NCBI GenBank assembly: GCA_003246295.1
Contig: QKAS01000043.1
Location: forward strand, 1-64,000
DNA from: Clostridia bacterium
Lineage (GTDB): Bacteria; Bacillota; Clostridia; Lachnospirales; Lachnospiraceae
Length of the DNA stretch: 64,000 bases
Direction of reading: 5' to 3'
The notes beneath the pieces were generated by a model, which was given only the letters and a program-made list of their open reading frames with translations, searched no databases and was not told where the DNA came from. Shown piece after piece: positions 1 to 7,638 of this stretch (position 1 is the first letter of the stretch; every line of letters starts with the position of its first letter). A program made the translations under genes and the position numbers.

Positions 1-21
1 AATATAAACAATATAAACAAT

Positions 22-50
22 TTGTGAAACTATCAGAATTACAATATTTT
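22..50 (+). promoter_or_regulatory. Weak candidate promoter upstream of the DUF2156 gene
   Basis: TTGTGA at 22-27 and TATTTT at 45-50 are separated by 17 bases and lie just upstream of the first gene. The -10 element is poor. The left edge also carries two direct copies of AATATAAAC (1-18). No partial gene is visible in bases 1-72. Confidence 0.3.
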
Positions 51-72
51 CAAATACAGAAGGGATACAAAT

Positions 73-960
73 ATGATGCAGTTTAAAGATATTACATTCG
101 ATGATATGGATATCATCAAAAAATTACTAAAAAACAATACAAATAAAGCATGTGAATTTTCACTGGCGAATGTATATATGTGGAATGTTGACAATATGTG
201 CAAATATGGAATCTGGAATGAACAACTGGTATATAGATGTGTTTCAGATAGCTGTGTGACTTATACGGTGCCAAATATCAACCAAGATTCAAAGGCGTTT
301 ATCGATGGGTTGATAGAAGATGCTTCAGCACTGGGAAAGCAATTTTCCATCAAAGGGCTGTCAGAAGATATGACAAAACAATTAGAAGAATTTTATCCTG
401 GAAAATTTGAATTTAGCTTTAACAGAGATAACAGTGATTATATCTATCTGGTCTCTGATCTTGCTGAACTGAAAGGGAAAAAGTTTCATGGCAAGAAAAA
501 TCATATTAATTATTTTCTGAAAACGTTTCAGTATGAGTATGAAGCAATCACAGAAGATAATCTGGAAGAGTGCAGAGTTGTAAAAAGTGACTGGTCAGAG
601 CAAAAAGAGATAGAAACAGCATCTATGGAAACAGAACTTAATGCCGTAGATATAGCACTTGATCATTTTAAAGAACTTGAGTTAACAGGTGGATTGATCA
701 GAATCGATGGCGTCGTAAAAGCATTTACAATTGGCGAGAGGCTCACAGATGACACCTTTGTAACCCATATTGAAAAGGCTGATTATGAAGTACGTGGACT
801 CTACCCAATGATCAACCAGCAGTTTGCGATCCATGCGCTGAAAGATTATACCTATGTAAACAGAGAGGAAGACTTAGGGGTAGAAGGACTACGAAAAGCA
901 AAACTCTCGTACCAGCCGGAAATGATCTGGAATAAATATAAGGCTGTTCCCAGAAGCTGA
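73..960 (+). CDS. DUF2156 protein (phosphatidylglycerol lysyltransferase C-terminal-like, GNAT fold)
   Basis: This 295-residue protein matches the DUF2156 / LPG-synthase C-terminal family. It has a FHGKKNHINYF segment near residue 140 and a late GLYPMINQQFA segment typical of the family's acyl-transferase-like fold. No membrane segment is seen, so it is a stand-alone cytoplasmic domain, unlike full MprF, which adds a long membrane flippase. Related domains transfer an aminoacyl group from tRNA; the substrate here is unknown. The start at 73 has AGGG eight bases upstream, and a second ATG follows immediately. A GNAT acetyltransferase gene starts 16 bases downstream on the same strand, so the two are probably co-transcribed. 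Family assignment is good; biochemical role is inferred only. Confidence 0.85.
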   Translation: MMQFKDITFDDMDIIKKLLKNNTNKACEFSLANVYMWNVDNMCKYGIWNEQLVYRCVSDSCVTYTVPNINQDSKAFIDGLIEDASALGKQFSIKGLSEDMTKQLEEFYPGKFEFSFNRDNSDYIYLVSDLAELKGKKFHGKKNHINYFLKTFQYEYEAITEDNLEECRVVKSDWSEQKEIETASMETELNAVDIALDHFKELELTGGLIRIDGVVKAFTIGERLTDDTFVTHIEKADYEVRGLYPMINQQFAIHALKDYTYVNREEDLGVEGLRKAKLSYQPEMIWNKYKAVPRS

Positions 961-976
961 AAGTCGGAGATATTTG

Positions 977-1759
977 ATGATTACCTATGCAATGAATTCT
1001 GATGTAGAAACCATTAAAAACATATGGAAAACTATTTTTCATGATGAAGATTGGTATCTGAATGATTTTTTCAACACCTATTTTATAGAAGACCAGTCAT
1101 GTCTGCTCTGGAAATCAGAAGGTGAAATAATTGCGATGTTACACATGCTCCCTTTTCAATATCAGACATCTGCAAATGAGAAATTGAATGTGATATATTT
1201 GTATGCACTAGCTACACTTGAGTCTTGTCGTGGAAAAGGAATTATGGATGCCCTTATAAAAAAAGCGGTGTCAGATGACAGATCGGGCAAGACAGTCTAT
1301 ATGCTTGTTGCTGCAAGTGATGAACTTATAAAGTATTACGAGAAAAGAGCGTTTATTAGAGTTCAGAGTCATAATAGCAGGAACAACACCGAGAGAAAGA
1401 ATCCTTTCATACACAAAATGCAGGAACTGATGTGTGATCTGGATGTGAATACATTAAGTGTTAATCAAAATACTACACTTTTAGATGAAATCAAAAAAAT
1501 ACAAAGCCAATCTGGATATCACGGATTTCTTTACCAAAGCAAAGATATTTTATTTTATCTTAGGACTTTACTTCATGAAAAGAAACCTGCTAGCAATTTA
1601 GATAAAGCGGCAATTGACCAAAATGCTTTAAAGGAATTACAACAGGATTATTTAAGTCGTCAAGCCTCATTAGCGTTTTCTATGTTAAGAACACAGGATA
1701 CGGTTTTACTTTCAGAGAAAGGTATTGTGACATCGGATCTTTGGATGGTTCCATTATAA
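977..1759 (+). CDS. GNAT-family N-acetyltransferase
   Basis: This 260-residue protein has an N-terminal acetyltransferase domain. The acetyl-CoA-binding motif is visible as ALATLESCRGKGIMDALIKK (around residues 75-95), containing the R/Q-x-x-G-x-G/A-like signature CRGKGI. The C-terminal ~120 residues are divergent and unassigned. The ATG at 977 is preferred over the in-frame TTG at 974 because GGAGA at 966-970 is better spaced from it. It follows the DUF2156 gene by 16 bases. Such pairs of GNAT-fold proteins suggest a shared role, but the acceptor molecule cannot be told from sequence. Confidence 0.8.
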   Translation: MITYAMNSDVETIKNIWKTIFHDEDWYLNDFFNTYFIEDQSCLLWKSEGEIIAMLHMLPFQYQTSANEKLNVIYLYALATLESCRGKGIMDALIKKAVSDDRSGKTVYMLVAASDELIKYYEKRAFIRVQSHNSRNNTERKNPFIHKMQELMCDLDVNTLSVNQNTTLLDEIKKIQSQSGYHGFLYQSKDILFYLRTLLHEKKPASNLDKAAIDQNALKELQQDYLSRQASLAFSMLRTQDTVLLSEKGIVTSDLWMVPL

Positions 1760-1830
1760 AGAGTAAGGTATTGCCAAAGAAAATGTCATAGTGTATGATT
1801 AATGTATAAAAGCAAAAATTGGAGGCATAT

Positions 1831-2304
1831 ATGTTAATAGAAGATTTTGTGACACTTACAATCAGAAAACAGAAAAACATTGCATTAATTGCACATGACA
1901 GTAAGAAAAAAGAATTAATTGAGTGGTGTGAGGATAATAAAGACATTTTAAAGAAACATTTTCTCTGTGGTACTGGAACAACAGCAAGGATGATTACTGA
2001 TAAAACTGGACTTCCGGTCAAAGGATATAATAGTGGACCACTTGGTGGAGATCAGCAGATTGGAGCTAAAATAGTAGAAGGAAGTGTTGATTTTGTTATT
2101 TTCTTTTCCGATCCACTCGAAGCACAACCACATGATCCTGATGTTAAAGCATTACTTAGAATTGCACAGGTCTATGATATACCTATGGCAAATAATAGAG
2201 CGACTGCGGACTTTATGATAACAAGTAAATTTATGGAAGAAGAATATAACCATAAAGTGATTAATTTCAGAAAGAACGTTGAACAGCGTGCAACTACATT
2301 GTAA
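1831..2304 (+). CDS. mgsA: Methylglyoxal synthase
   Basis: This 157-residue protein converts dihydroxyacetone phosphate to methylglyoxal and phosphate, a cytoplasmic bypass of lower glycolysis used when phosphate is short or sugar phosphates accumulate. Family motifs are all present: IALIAHDSKKKEL near the N-terminus, the phosphate-binding CGTGTTARMI segment, SGPLGGDQQIGA, and FFSDPLEAQPHDPDVKALLR with the catalytic aspartate region. The length fits the family. The ATG at 1831 sits six bases after GGAGG (1821-1825); an upstream in-frame TTG at 1819 overlaps that ribosome site and is rejected. A strong hairpin terminator follows directly, so the gene is probably monocistronic. Confidence 0.95.
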   Translation: MLIEDFVTLTIRKQKNIALIAHDSKKKELIEWCEDNKDILKKHFLCGTGTTARMITDKTGLPVKGYNSGPLGGDQQIGAKIVEGSVDFVIFFSDPLEAQPHDPDVKALLRIAQVYDIPMANNRATADFMITSKFMEEEYNHKVINFRKNVEQRATTL

Positions 2305-2311
2305 AACAAAG

Positions 2312-2338
2312 CAGCACCCTGACTGGGTGCTGTATTTT
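2312..2338 (+). terminator. Rho-independent terminator after mgsA
   Basis: CAGCACCC (2312-2319) pairs perfectly with GGGTGCTG (2325-2332) around a five-base loop and is followed by TATTTT. Confidence 0.85.
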
Positions 2339-2362
2339 AAGGCAAATGCTTAGGGGATGATG

Positions 2363-4057
2363 ATGGGCGGTAAGAACCATAAACGCATGATAGGAAGGCA
2401 GAAAACGCTGCCAGGAATAACTTCAAACCTTTTGAATAAACTCACAACAGTCAGAGATACCAATAAAATGGATGGGATACTCTGGTTTATTGTGATTTCA
2501 ATGTTTATCTGTCTGATTAGTCTAATTGTTTATCTGACAGGCGGAACGAATGCCTACGTACACTTAATGTATATTCCTATTTTACTGTCCGTTTTTATTT
2601 TTGAACCATTAGCATCTGCAATTTTATGTTTATTTGCAGGGTTTATGGTTGGTCCTTTTATGCCATACAATGTAGAAGAACATATAATGCAGACACCGGA
2701 ATCGTGGTTGTTTCGATGTCTGATGTTTTTTATTATCATGATGATTGTACAGATTCTAACAATGCATATTAGAAAGTATAATGATCTTGAAGCTAAGAAG
2801 GCATATGAAGATATTTTTACAGGATATCCCAATTTTAATAAGTGGAAAAGTGATTTTTCTCAGATATTAAATGAAACACAAAGTCATTATGTTGTATTAT
2901 TTGAAATAACAAATCTTGATACAATTATAAGAAATGTAGATTATAATACTGGACAGGATGTATATCAGCAAATTCTAAGAGCATGTTCTGAAACATTCAG
3001 AGATAGTAAAGTTTATGCAGCAAATCAAAACAGAGTGTTGCTGAGTGTTCCAAGTGAAAGTCCGATTGATCCAATTCCTAAAATAAGGCAGTTTATCAGA
3101 GACATGAAAAAACCGGTATACTGTAGAAAAATACCAGTTGCCGTATTGTTAAAAGCGGGAGTGATATCGATACCTGCTCAAGGCTCGCAAGTTGAAGAAA
3201 TTGCAGTTAAACTTGAAAAAGCATTAGACCAGGCAATACATTCGCAAAAGGAAATCGTACCATATAGTAGGGAAATTTCTAATATGATAAGCAGACATTA
3301 TGAGACGCTGGTTTCTATTTACCATGCATTTCAAAATAATGAATTTCATCTTGTGTATCAACCTAAGATAACAATTGAAACTGGGGCTGTTAAAAGCACA
3401 GAAGCTTTATTAAGATGGAATAATAATCCTTATCCAGATCTGAATGTTGCTGAAATGATCAGGATAGCAGAAGATGCCGGGTTTATTACAATCATAACCA
3501 GATGGGTCATCAAGAATGCCATTTATCAAGTGAGTGAATGGGAAAAACAAGGGAAAGATGTTTCAGTTTCTGTTAATTTGTCAGCAAGGGATCTGATTGA
3601 TGAATCGATTGTCAATTACACAGCGCTATGTATCAGAGAGGCTGGAATACAGCCAAGACATCTTGAGTTTGAATTAACAGAAAGAAGTATGATTGAAGAG
3701 GAAGAAAAAACATTTTCTATTTTAAGTGCGTTTCAAAAAAGCGGAATCAGAATCTCGTTAGACGACTATGGAACAGGTCACAATTCACTTGTATATCTTG
3801 CAAAATCAACATTTCGATTTGATTCCATTAAAATTGAAAAAATGTTTATAGATGAGATTGCAAACCCAAAAACGCAGACATTGTTGGAGGGAATTATCAA
3901 AACTGCACATGAGAGTGATATAGAGGTTATTGCAGAAGGTGTTGAGACGAAACTGCAATATAACATTATCAGAGAACTTGGATGTGATACCATTCAGGGA
4001 TATTATTTCAGCAGACCAGTCTTAGCGGATGAACTGAGATTTGATTCATATCATTGA
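2363..4057 (+). CDS. Membrane-anchored c-di-GMP phosphodiesterase (degenerate GGDEF + EAL)
   Basis: This ~564-residue protein should hydrolyse cyclic di-GMP. Residues ~35-145 hold several hydrophobic helices, so it is membrane-anchored. They are followed by a GGDEF-like domain (~155-290) in which the GGDEF signature itself is not recognisable. The C-terminal EAL domain (~305-560) keeps the catalytic set: TEALLRW, SVNLSARDL, ELTERS, LDDYGTG, KIEK, VIAEGVET and QGYYFSRP. The EAL half therefore looks active while the GGDEF half looks catalytically dead and may be regulatory. Three ATGs occur at 2357, 2360 and 2363; the last is best spaced from AGGGG (2352-2356). It is flanked by terminators on both sides and appears to be a single-gene unit. 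Confidence 0.88.
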   Translation: MGGKNHKRMIGRQKTLPGITSNLLNKLTTVRDTNKMDGILWFIVISMFICLISLIVYLTGGTNAYVHLMYIPILLSVFIFEPLASAILCLFAGFMVGPFMPYNVEEHIMQTPESWLFRCLMFFIIMMIVQILTMHIRKYNDLEAKKAYEDIFTGYPNFNKWKSDFSQILNETQSHYVVLFEITNLDTIIRNVDYNTGQDVYQQILRACSETFRDSKVYAANQNRVLLSVPSESPIDPIPKIRQFIRDMKKPVYCRKIPVAVLLKAGVISIPAQGSQVEEIAVKLEKALDQAIHSQKEIVPYSREISNMISRHYETLVSIYHAFQNNEFHLVYQPKITIETGAVKSTEALLRWNNNPYPDLNVAEMIRIAEDAGFITIITRWVIKNAIYQVSEWEKQGKDVSVSVNLSARDLIDESIVNYTALCIREAGIQPRHLEFELTERSMIEEEEKTFSILSAFQKSGIRISLDDYGTGHNSLVYLAKSTFRFDSIKIEKMFIDEIANPKTQTLLEGIIKTAHESDIEVIAEGVETKLQYNIIRELGCDTIQGYYFSRPVLADELRFDSYH

Positions 4058-4063
4058 GAAAGA

Positions 4064-4085
4064 ATCCCCCGCCCGGGATCTTTTT
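4064..4085 (+). terminator. Probable terminator after the EAL gene
   Basis: ATCCC (4064-4068) can pair with GGGAT (4075-4079), with a C-rich loop and a T-run at 4081-4085. The stem is short. A second, bidirectional hairpin lies at 4101-4130. Confidence 0.5.
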
Positions 4086-4100
4086 ATAAATTTCCAAAGA

Positions 4101-4130
4101 AAAACAGCAGGTGTTATCCTGCTGTTTTTT
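4101..4130. terminator. Bidirectional terminator overlapping the end of the Bfd-like gene
   Basis: AAAACAGCAG (4101-4110) pairs with CTGCTGTTTT (from 4119), with A-runs and T-runs on the outer sides, so it can end transcription from both strands. The reverse-strand gene's stop codon (4114-4116) lies in the loop, so its last codons form one arm of the stem. Confidence 0.8.
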
Positions 4131-4296
4131 GTAACTGTTTTTTGACATATTTTTTTACTTTTTTCTTACATTTCCCACAAGCTTTTGTTGCTTTGGTCTC
4201 TGCTTTGACTTCTTTGAAGCTTCTGGCACCATTTTTGATAGATTTTTTAATATCTTTTTTTGTGACTCCATAGCAGGAGCATATTACTTTACTCAT
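4114..4296 (-). CDS. Small Bfd-like [2Fe-2S] protein paired with ferritin
   Basis: This 60-residue protein resembles the bacterioferritin-associated ferredoxin (BFD-like [2Fe-2S]) fold. It starts with ICSCYGVTKKDI and has a later CGKCKKKV, giving the C-x-C ... C-x-x-C cysteine set that binds one [2Fe-2S] cluster. The C-terminus is extremely lysine-rich, which could suit docking to an acidic ferritin surface. Known Bfd proteins donate electrons to bacterioferritin to release stored iron. Here the gene begins two bases after the ferritin stop codon, so it is translationally coupled, and I infer an equivalent iron-release role for a non-haem ferritin. The terminator stem overlaps its 3' end. Confidence 0.85.
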   Translation of the reverse strand: MSKVICSCYGVTKKDIKKSIKNGARSFKEVKAETKATKACGKCKKKVKKYVKKQLQKTAG

Positions 4297-4298
4297 AA

Positions 4299-4811
4299 TT
4301 ATAATACCAATGATGGAGGATTATACATTCTCTGCGCAAGTTCCTGATCCAAAAGATAGAGACCTTTTGGGTCGGTTCCAAAGAGTTCCATTTTGCGGAT
4401 AAGATCATTCGCATTGGTTTCTTCTTCCCCTTGTTCTTTTACGAACCAGTCAAGAAACTGCATTGTTCTGAAATCTTTTACCTGATACGCTGCATCATAA
4501 ATGGTATGGATAGATGCAGTAACAAATTCCTCATGTTCAAGACCTGCTTTCAAAGGTGACATATGGTCAATATATTCCACTTCAGGAGTTGCAAGTTGTG
4601 TCAGGGTTACTTTGATATTATTGTTCTGCATGTACTGAATAAACAGAAGAGCATGATCTCTCTCTTCCTGAGCCTGTACTTTATACCAATTGGCAAATCC
4701 GTTCAAGCCTTGTTCTACAAAATAATTTGAAAAATCAAGATAAAGATAGGCGGAATAAAATTCCTTATTGATCTGACTGTTTAATAATTCTGATACTTTT
4801 GAATCAAACAT
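4299..4811 (-). CDS. Ferritin (non-haem iron-storage protein)
   Basis: This 170-residue ferritin forms the iron-storage shell and oxidises Fe(II) at a dinuclear centre. Visible ligand motifs are NKEFYSAYLYLDF (first helix Glu), QEERDHALLF (Glu and His of the second helix) and EQGEEETNAND (fourth-helix Glu). The length matches bacterial FtnA rather than the shorter Dps. It lacks an obvious haem-binding Met and so is not called bacterioferritin. The ATG at 4811 is chosen because GGAG (reading the reverse strand, 4824-4821) precedes it by about nine bases; a TTG six bases upstream is less likely. A [2Fe-2S] Bfd-like gene follows directly. The promoter region holds a perfect palindrome. Confidence 0.93.
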   Translation of the reverse strand: MFDSKVSELLNSQINKEFYSAYLYLDFSNYFVEQGLNGFANWYKVQAQEERDHALLFIQYMQNNNIKVTLTQLATPEVEYIDHMSPLKAGLEHEEFVTASIHTIYDAAYQVKDFRTMQFLDWFVKEQGEEETNANDLIRKMELFGTDPKGLYLLDQELAQRMYNPPSLVL

Positions 4812-4876
4812 AGGCAAAATCTCCTTTTCTTTTTAGTAAGACCATAAATTGAAGATAAAAATCTATGGTAATCAAG

Positions 4877-4897
4877 TAATGAACCAAACGTTCATTA
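4877..4897. promoter_or_regulatory. Candidate operator: perfect palindrome at the ferritin promoter
   Basis: TAATGAAC (4877-4884) and GTTCATTA (4890-4897) form a perfect 8-base inverted repeat with a five-base spacer. It lies at about +1 to +20 of the predicted ferritin transcript. It does not match a Fur box (TGATAATnATTATCA) or a PerR box well. The half-site resembles operators of TetR-type dimeric repressors, which is inference only. Confidence 0.5.
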
Positions 4898-4902
4898 TAT
4901 GT

Positions 4903-4911
4903 ATTATAGCA
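4903..4911 (-). promoter_or_regulatory. Extended -10 promoter of the ferritin operon
   Basis: On the reverse strand the sequence TGCTATAAT (4911-4903) is a consensus extended -10 element. The corresponding -35 position reads TTCCTT and is weak, which is acceptable for an extended -10 promoter. The predicted transcript start is near 4896, leaving an ~85-base leader. Confidence 0.6.
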
Positions 4912-5029
4912 TTTGTGTTTGAAATAAGGAAGATAAATGTCGAACAATTCTAAAGGATGATTTTACAAGGAATTCATTAAAAAAAGAAAAACAATTGTGT
5001 AAAAACACCAAAATAATATTGTGATTTTT

Positions 5030-5058
5030 TTGAAAATATGATAAATATAATATATAAC
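5030..5058 (+). promoter_or_regulatory. Promoter of the chemoreceptor gene
   Basis: TTGAAA (5030-5035) and TATAAC (5053-5058) are spaced by 17 bases, about 50 bases upstream of the start codon. It looks like a housekeeping sigma-A site rather than a flagellar sigma-D site. Confidence 0.6.
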
Positions 5059-5106
5059 GAATAATTTTCAGAAAATGAAAAGAATCGTATACGAGGAGGA
5101 ATAGAT

Positions 5107-6858
5107 ATGGGATTGATAAAGAACAGAAGGGTTTCCGTAAAATTATTTTTAATTATTATACCAGCAATTATTGCTATGGTAGCATTGACAGTTTTCTTCA
5201 GTCTGAAAGCAAGTCAGGTAGGCAATGAGTCAAAGAAAATGTTATATAATGAAATCTATGTCAGTACTTCCACGATATTAAATGCAGATCGTGATTATTA
5301 TCAGGCACTTATTGCTGAAATGGAACTTTCTTTGATGAGTGAAAGTCTGACACAGGAACGTAAAGATCAACTTTTTACTGATTATGACGAGAATGTAGCA
5401 CAGGTAGAAGAACGTATTACAGAAGCCATGGCAAATATAAGTGGAAATACAGAGCTATACACCGTATTTAAAGATGCCACAAGCGGACTCACGTTAAAAG
5501 ATCTTGAAACGGATTTTAATGATAAATTTTCACAGTGGAAACAGGCTTATGATCCTAAAACAGGACAGGGTGATATTACAAAAAGGACAGAACTTTTTGA
5601 TGCAGCAAGAGAAGACATCAATTTGATGACCGAACTCTTTGACCAGTATGCAGAGTACAAGTCAGCACAAGCGCAGGAAGAGGTAGTTACAAGTCTTATT
5701 GTTGCTATTATTATCATTGCTCTGATTATTTTGTTTATTGTTCTCTTTGCAATTGTTATCATAAATTATTTAAAGAAGAATATTACACTTGTAAGTGGAG
5801 ATATGAATAAACTGGCTAAGAATGACTTGACATTTACACCACATGAACTTGTTTCAAAGGATGAACTTGGTAAGCTTTCCAGTTCTTTAAATGCAATGTT
5901 CCAATCCTTAAAAGGAATTGTTACAATGTTATATCAGACTTCTGATGAGTTAAAAGGTGCCGCTGTATCTATGACTGGAAATGCAAGTGAAGTGACAGCT
6001 TCCATGCATGAGATTGCAAGAGCGATCGGTGAAATTGCAGATACAACAGGAAAACAGGCAAATGAGACAGAACTTGTAGTAAAAGAAATAGATGAACTTG
6101 GACAAATTGTGAATCAGAACATTGATAGTGCACATGCATTGTTACAATCGAATGAAGAAATACATCATGCAACGCAGGAAGGCCTTGAAGTTGTGAACAA
6201 TCTGACAGAGATAACAGTGGAAAGTGGTGCTTCTTTTGAAGAAATATTCCACCTTGTTTCTAAAACGAGTGAAAGTGCAGACAAGATTGGTGAAGCAAGT
6301 AATCTGATCAGTGGCATTGCACAACAGACAAATATGCTCGCTTTAAATGCGGCAATTGAAGCGGCAAGAGCTGGAGAAGCAGGAAAAGGATTTGCGGTGG
6401 TAGCAGATGAAATTCGAAAACTTGCAGAACAGTCTGCAAATTCAACTGCAGTGATTGATTCAATGTTAATGGAGCTAAAGCTTAATGTTGATAAAGCAAA
6501 TGATAAGAGTGAAGAGGTTAGAGAAGCGGTAACAAAACAGGCTGAAAGTGTCTCGGAGACAGAAAGTAAATACCTTGCAATTGTAGATGCAGTGAAAAAG
6601 ATAGATGATGAAATTAATACCATGAACAGATTAACCGATGAAATCGAAAGAAGCAGAAGCTCTGTTGTTGATTCTACATCTAACCTAGCGGCGATAGCGG
6701 AAGAAAATGCAGCTAGTACACAAGAAACATCTGCAACCTCTGAAGAAGTGCTTGCAACGATGATTACCATGAACGAAATTGGTGAAAAAGTTGCCAGAAT
6801 TTCGCATGAACTTGATGAACTAATCAAACAGTTCAAGATGAAAGAGTTGGAGTCTTAA
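5107..6858 (+). CDS. Methyl-accepting chemotaxis protein
   Basis: This 583-residue transmembrane chemoreceptor has TM1 at about residues 11-32 and an extracytoplasmic four-helix-type sensor region (~35-190). TM2 is strongly hydrophobic (~194-222), followed by a HAMP linker (~222-275) and a long coiled-coil signalling domain. The highly conserved hairpin tip is clear: [20 protein letters not shown] followed by [18 protein letters not shown], which contacts CheA and CheW. The sensor domain is short and its ligand is unknown. It has a GAGGAGGA ribosome site (5093-5100) and its own promoter. No che or flagellar genes are near, so it is an orphan receptor feeding a distant pathway. Confidence 0.95.
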   Translation: MGLIKNRRVSVKLFLIIIPAIIAMVALTVFFSLKASQVGNESKKMLYNEIYVSTSTILNADRDYYQALIAEMELSLMSESLTQERKDQLFTDYDENVAQVEERITEAMANISGNTELYTVFKDATSGLTLKDLETDFNDKFSQWKQAYDPKTGQGDITKRTELFDAAREDINLMTELFDQYAEYKSAQAQEEVVTSLIVAIIIIALIILFIVLFAIVIINYLKKNITLVSGDMNKLAKNDLTFTPHELVSKDELGKLSSSLNAMFQSLKGIVTMLYQTSDELKGAAVSMTGNASEVTASMHEIARAIGEIADTTGKQANETELVVKEIDELGQIVNQNIDSAHALLQSNEEIHHATQEGLEVVNNLTEITVESGASFEEIFHLVSKTSESADKIGEASNLISGIAQQTNMLALNAAIEAARAGEAGKGFAVVADEIRKLAEQSANSTAVIDSMLMELKLNVDKANDKSEEVREAVTKQAESVSETESKYLAIVDAVKKIDDEINTMNRLTDEIERSRSSVVDSTSNLAAIAEENAASTQETSATSEEVLATMITMNEIGEKVARISHELDELIKQFKMKELES

Positions 6859-6880
6859 AGGAAAGCCAGCAAGTTAATTT

Positions 6881-7513
6881 ATGATACAGAAAAATATAGA
6901 AACAAATAAAAAAATGATTAGCTGCTCACAAAGTGAACTTTTTTATTTAAGCGAGAAAGACCCGATTCTTGGAGAAGCGATTCGAAAAATCGGAGCTATT
7001 GAAAGGACTTTCTATCCGGATTTTTATGAAGGTTTTGCAAATGCAATCATAGGACAGCAGATTTCAACCAAAGCAATGGAAACCGTATGGTCAAGACTGA
7101 CTGAAGTTTGTAAAATCATTACGCCGCAAAGCATTTTGGATACAGACTACGATGTACTTAAAGCATGCGGAATTTCAGGACGTAAAATAGACTATCTGAT
7201 ACAATGTGCACGTAAGATACAGGATGGCACACTTCAGGTGGAAGAATTAAATCAAAAATCAGATGATGAGGTAGAAAAGATACTTACATCATTAAGCGGT
7301 GTTGGAAAATGGACTGCGGAAATGTTACTGATTTTTACGTTTGGTCGCAGTAATATTTTAAGCTTTGGTGATTTTGGAATCAGAAAAGGTATTTGCAATT
7401 TGTACGGGCTGGATGAGATTTCCTTGGAGACATTCACAGAATTTAAATCTACTTATTCGCCTTATGGAACAGTGGCAAGTTTTTATTTATGGGAGATAGC
7501 AAGAAGAACTTAA
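6881..7513 (+). CDS. HhH-GPD base-excision DNA glycosylase (AlkA-like)
   Basis: This 210-residue DNA glycosylase belongs to the HhH-GPD superfamily. The early segment GFANAIIGQQISTKAMETVW and the helix-hairpin-helix LSGVGKWTAEMLLIF are clear. Downstream, LSFGDFGIRKGI contains the conserved catalytic aspartate position. No C-terminal Cys4 [4Fe-4S] loop is seen, so it is AlkA / 3-methyladenine-type rather than MutY/Nth-type. It would remove alkylated bases. The ribosome site is weak (AGGA at 6859, far from the ATG), so translation may depend on the upstream chemoreceptor gene ending 22 bases before. A bidirectional hairpin follows. Confidence 0.88.
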   Translation: MIQKNIETNKKMISCSQSELFYLSEKDPILGEAIRKIGAIERTFYPDFYEGFANAIIGQQISTKAMETVWSRLTEVCKIITPQSILDTDYDVLKACGISGRKIDYLIQCARKIQDGTLQVEELNQKSDDEVEKILTSLSGVGKWTAEMLLIFTFGRSNILSFGDFGIRKGICNLYGLDEISLETFTEFKSTYSPYGTVASFYLWEIARRT

Positions 7514-7551
7514 ATTTTATTTTTTACTTAAAACGTATCAGATGTCATAGT

Positions 7552-7582
7552 AAAAAAGATGCTTTACAGAGCATCTTTTTTA
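7552..7582 (+). terminator. Terminator after the DNA glycosylase gene
   Basis: AAAAAGATGC (7553-7562) pairs with GCATCTTTTT (7571-7580) around the loop TTTACAGA, with a T-run continuing downstream. Confidence 0.85.
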
Positions 7583-7591
7583 TGATATAAA
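7563..7591 (+). promoter_or_regulatory. Promoter of punA embedded in the preceding terminator
   Basis: TTTACA (7563-7568) lies in the terminator loop. TATAAA (7586-7591) follows after 17 bases and is preceded by TGA, giving an extended -10. The spacing and elements are good for a sigma-A promoter, so terminator and promoter share the same bases. Confidence 0.6.
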
Positions 7592-7638
7592 ACCACTACA
7601 TGCGAATACAAAATAAAAAGTATTATGGAGGAAGCGAT

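Noticed and set aside
6165..6836. Long reverse-strand open frame (223 codons) opposite the chemoreceptor gene
   Set aside because: Its Ser/Ala-rich translation is what coiled-coil coding DNA gives in the antisense direction; it has no ribosome site, promoter or family motif.
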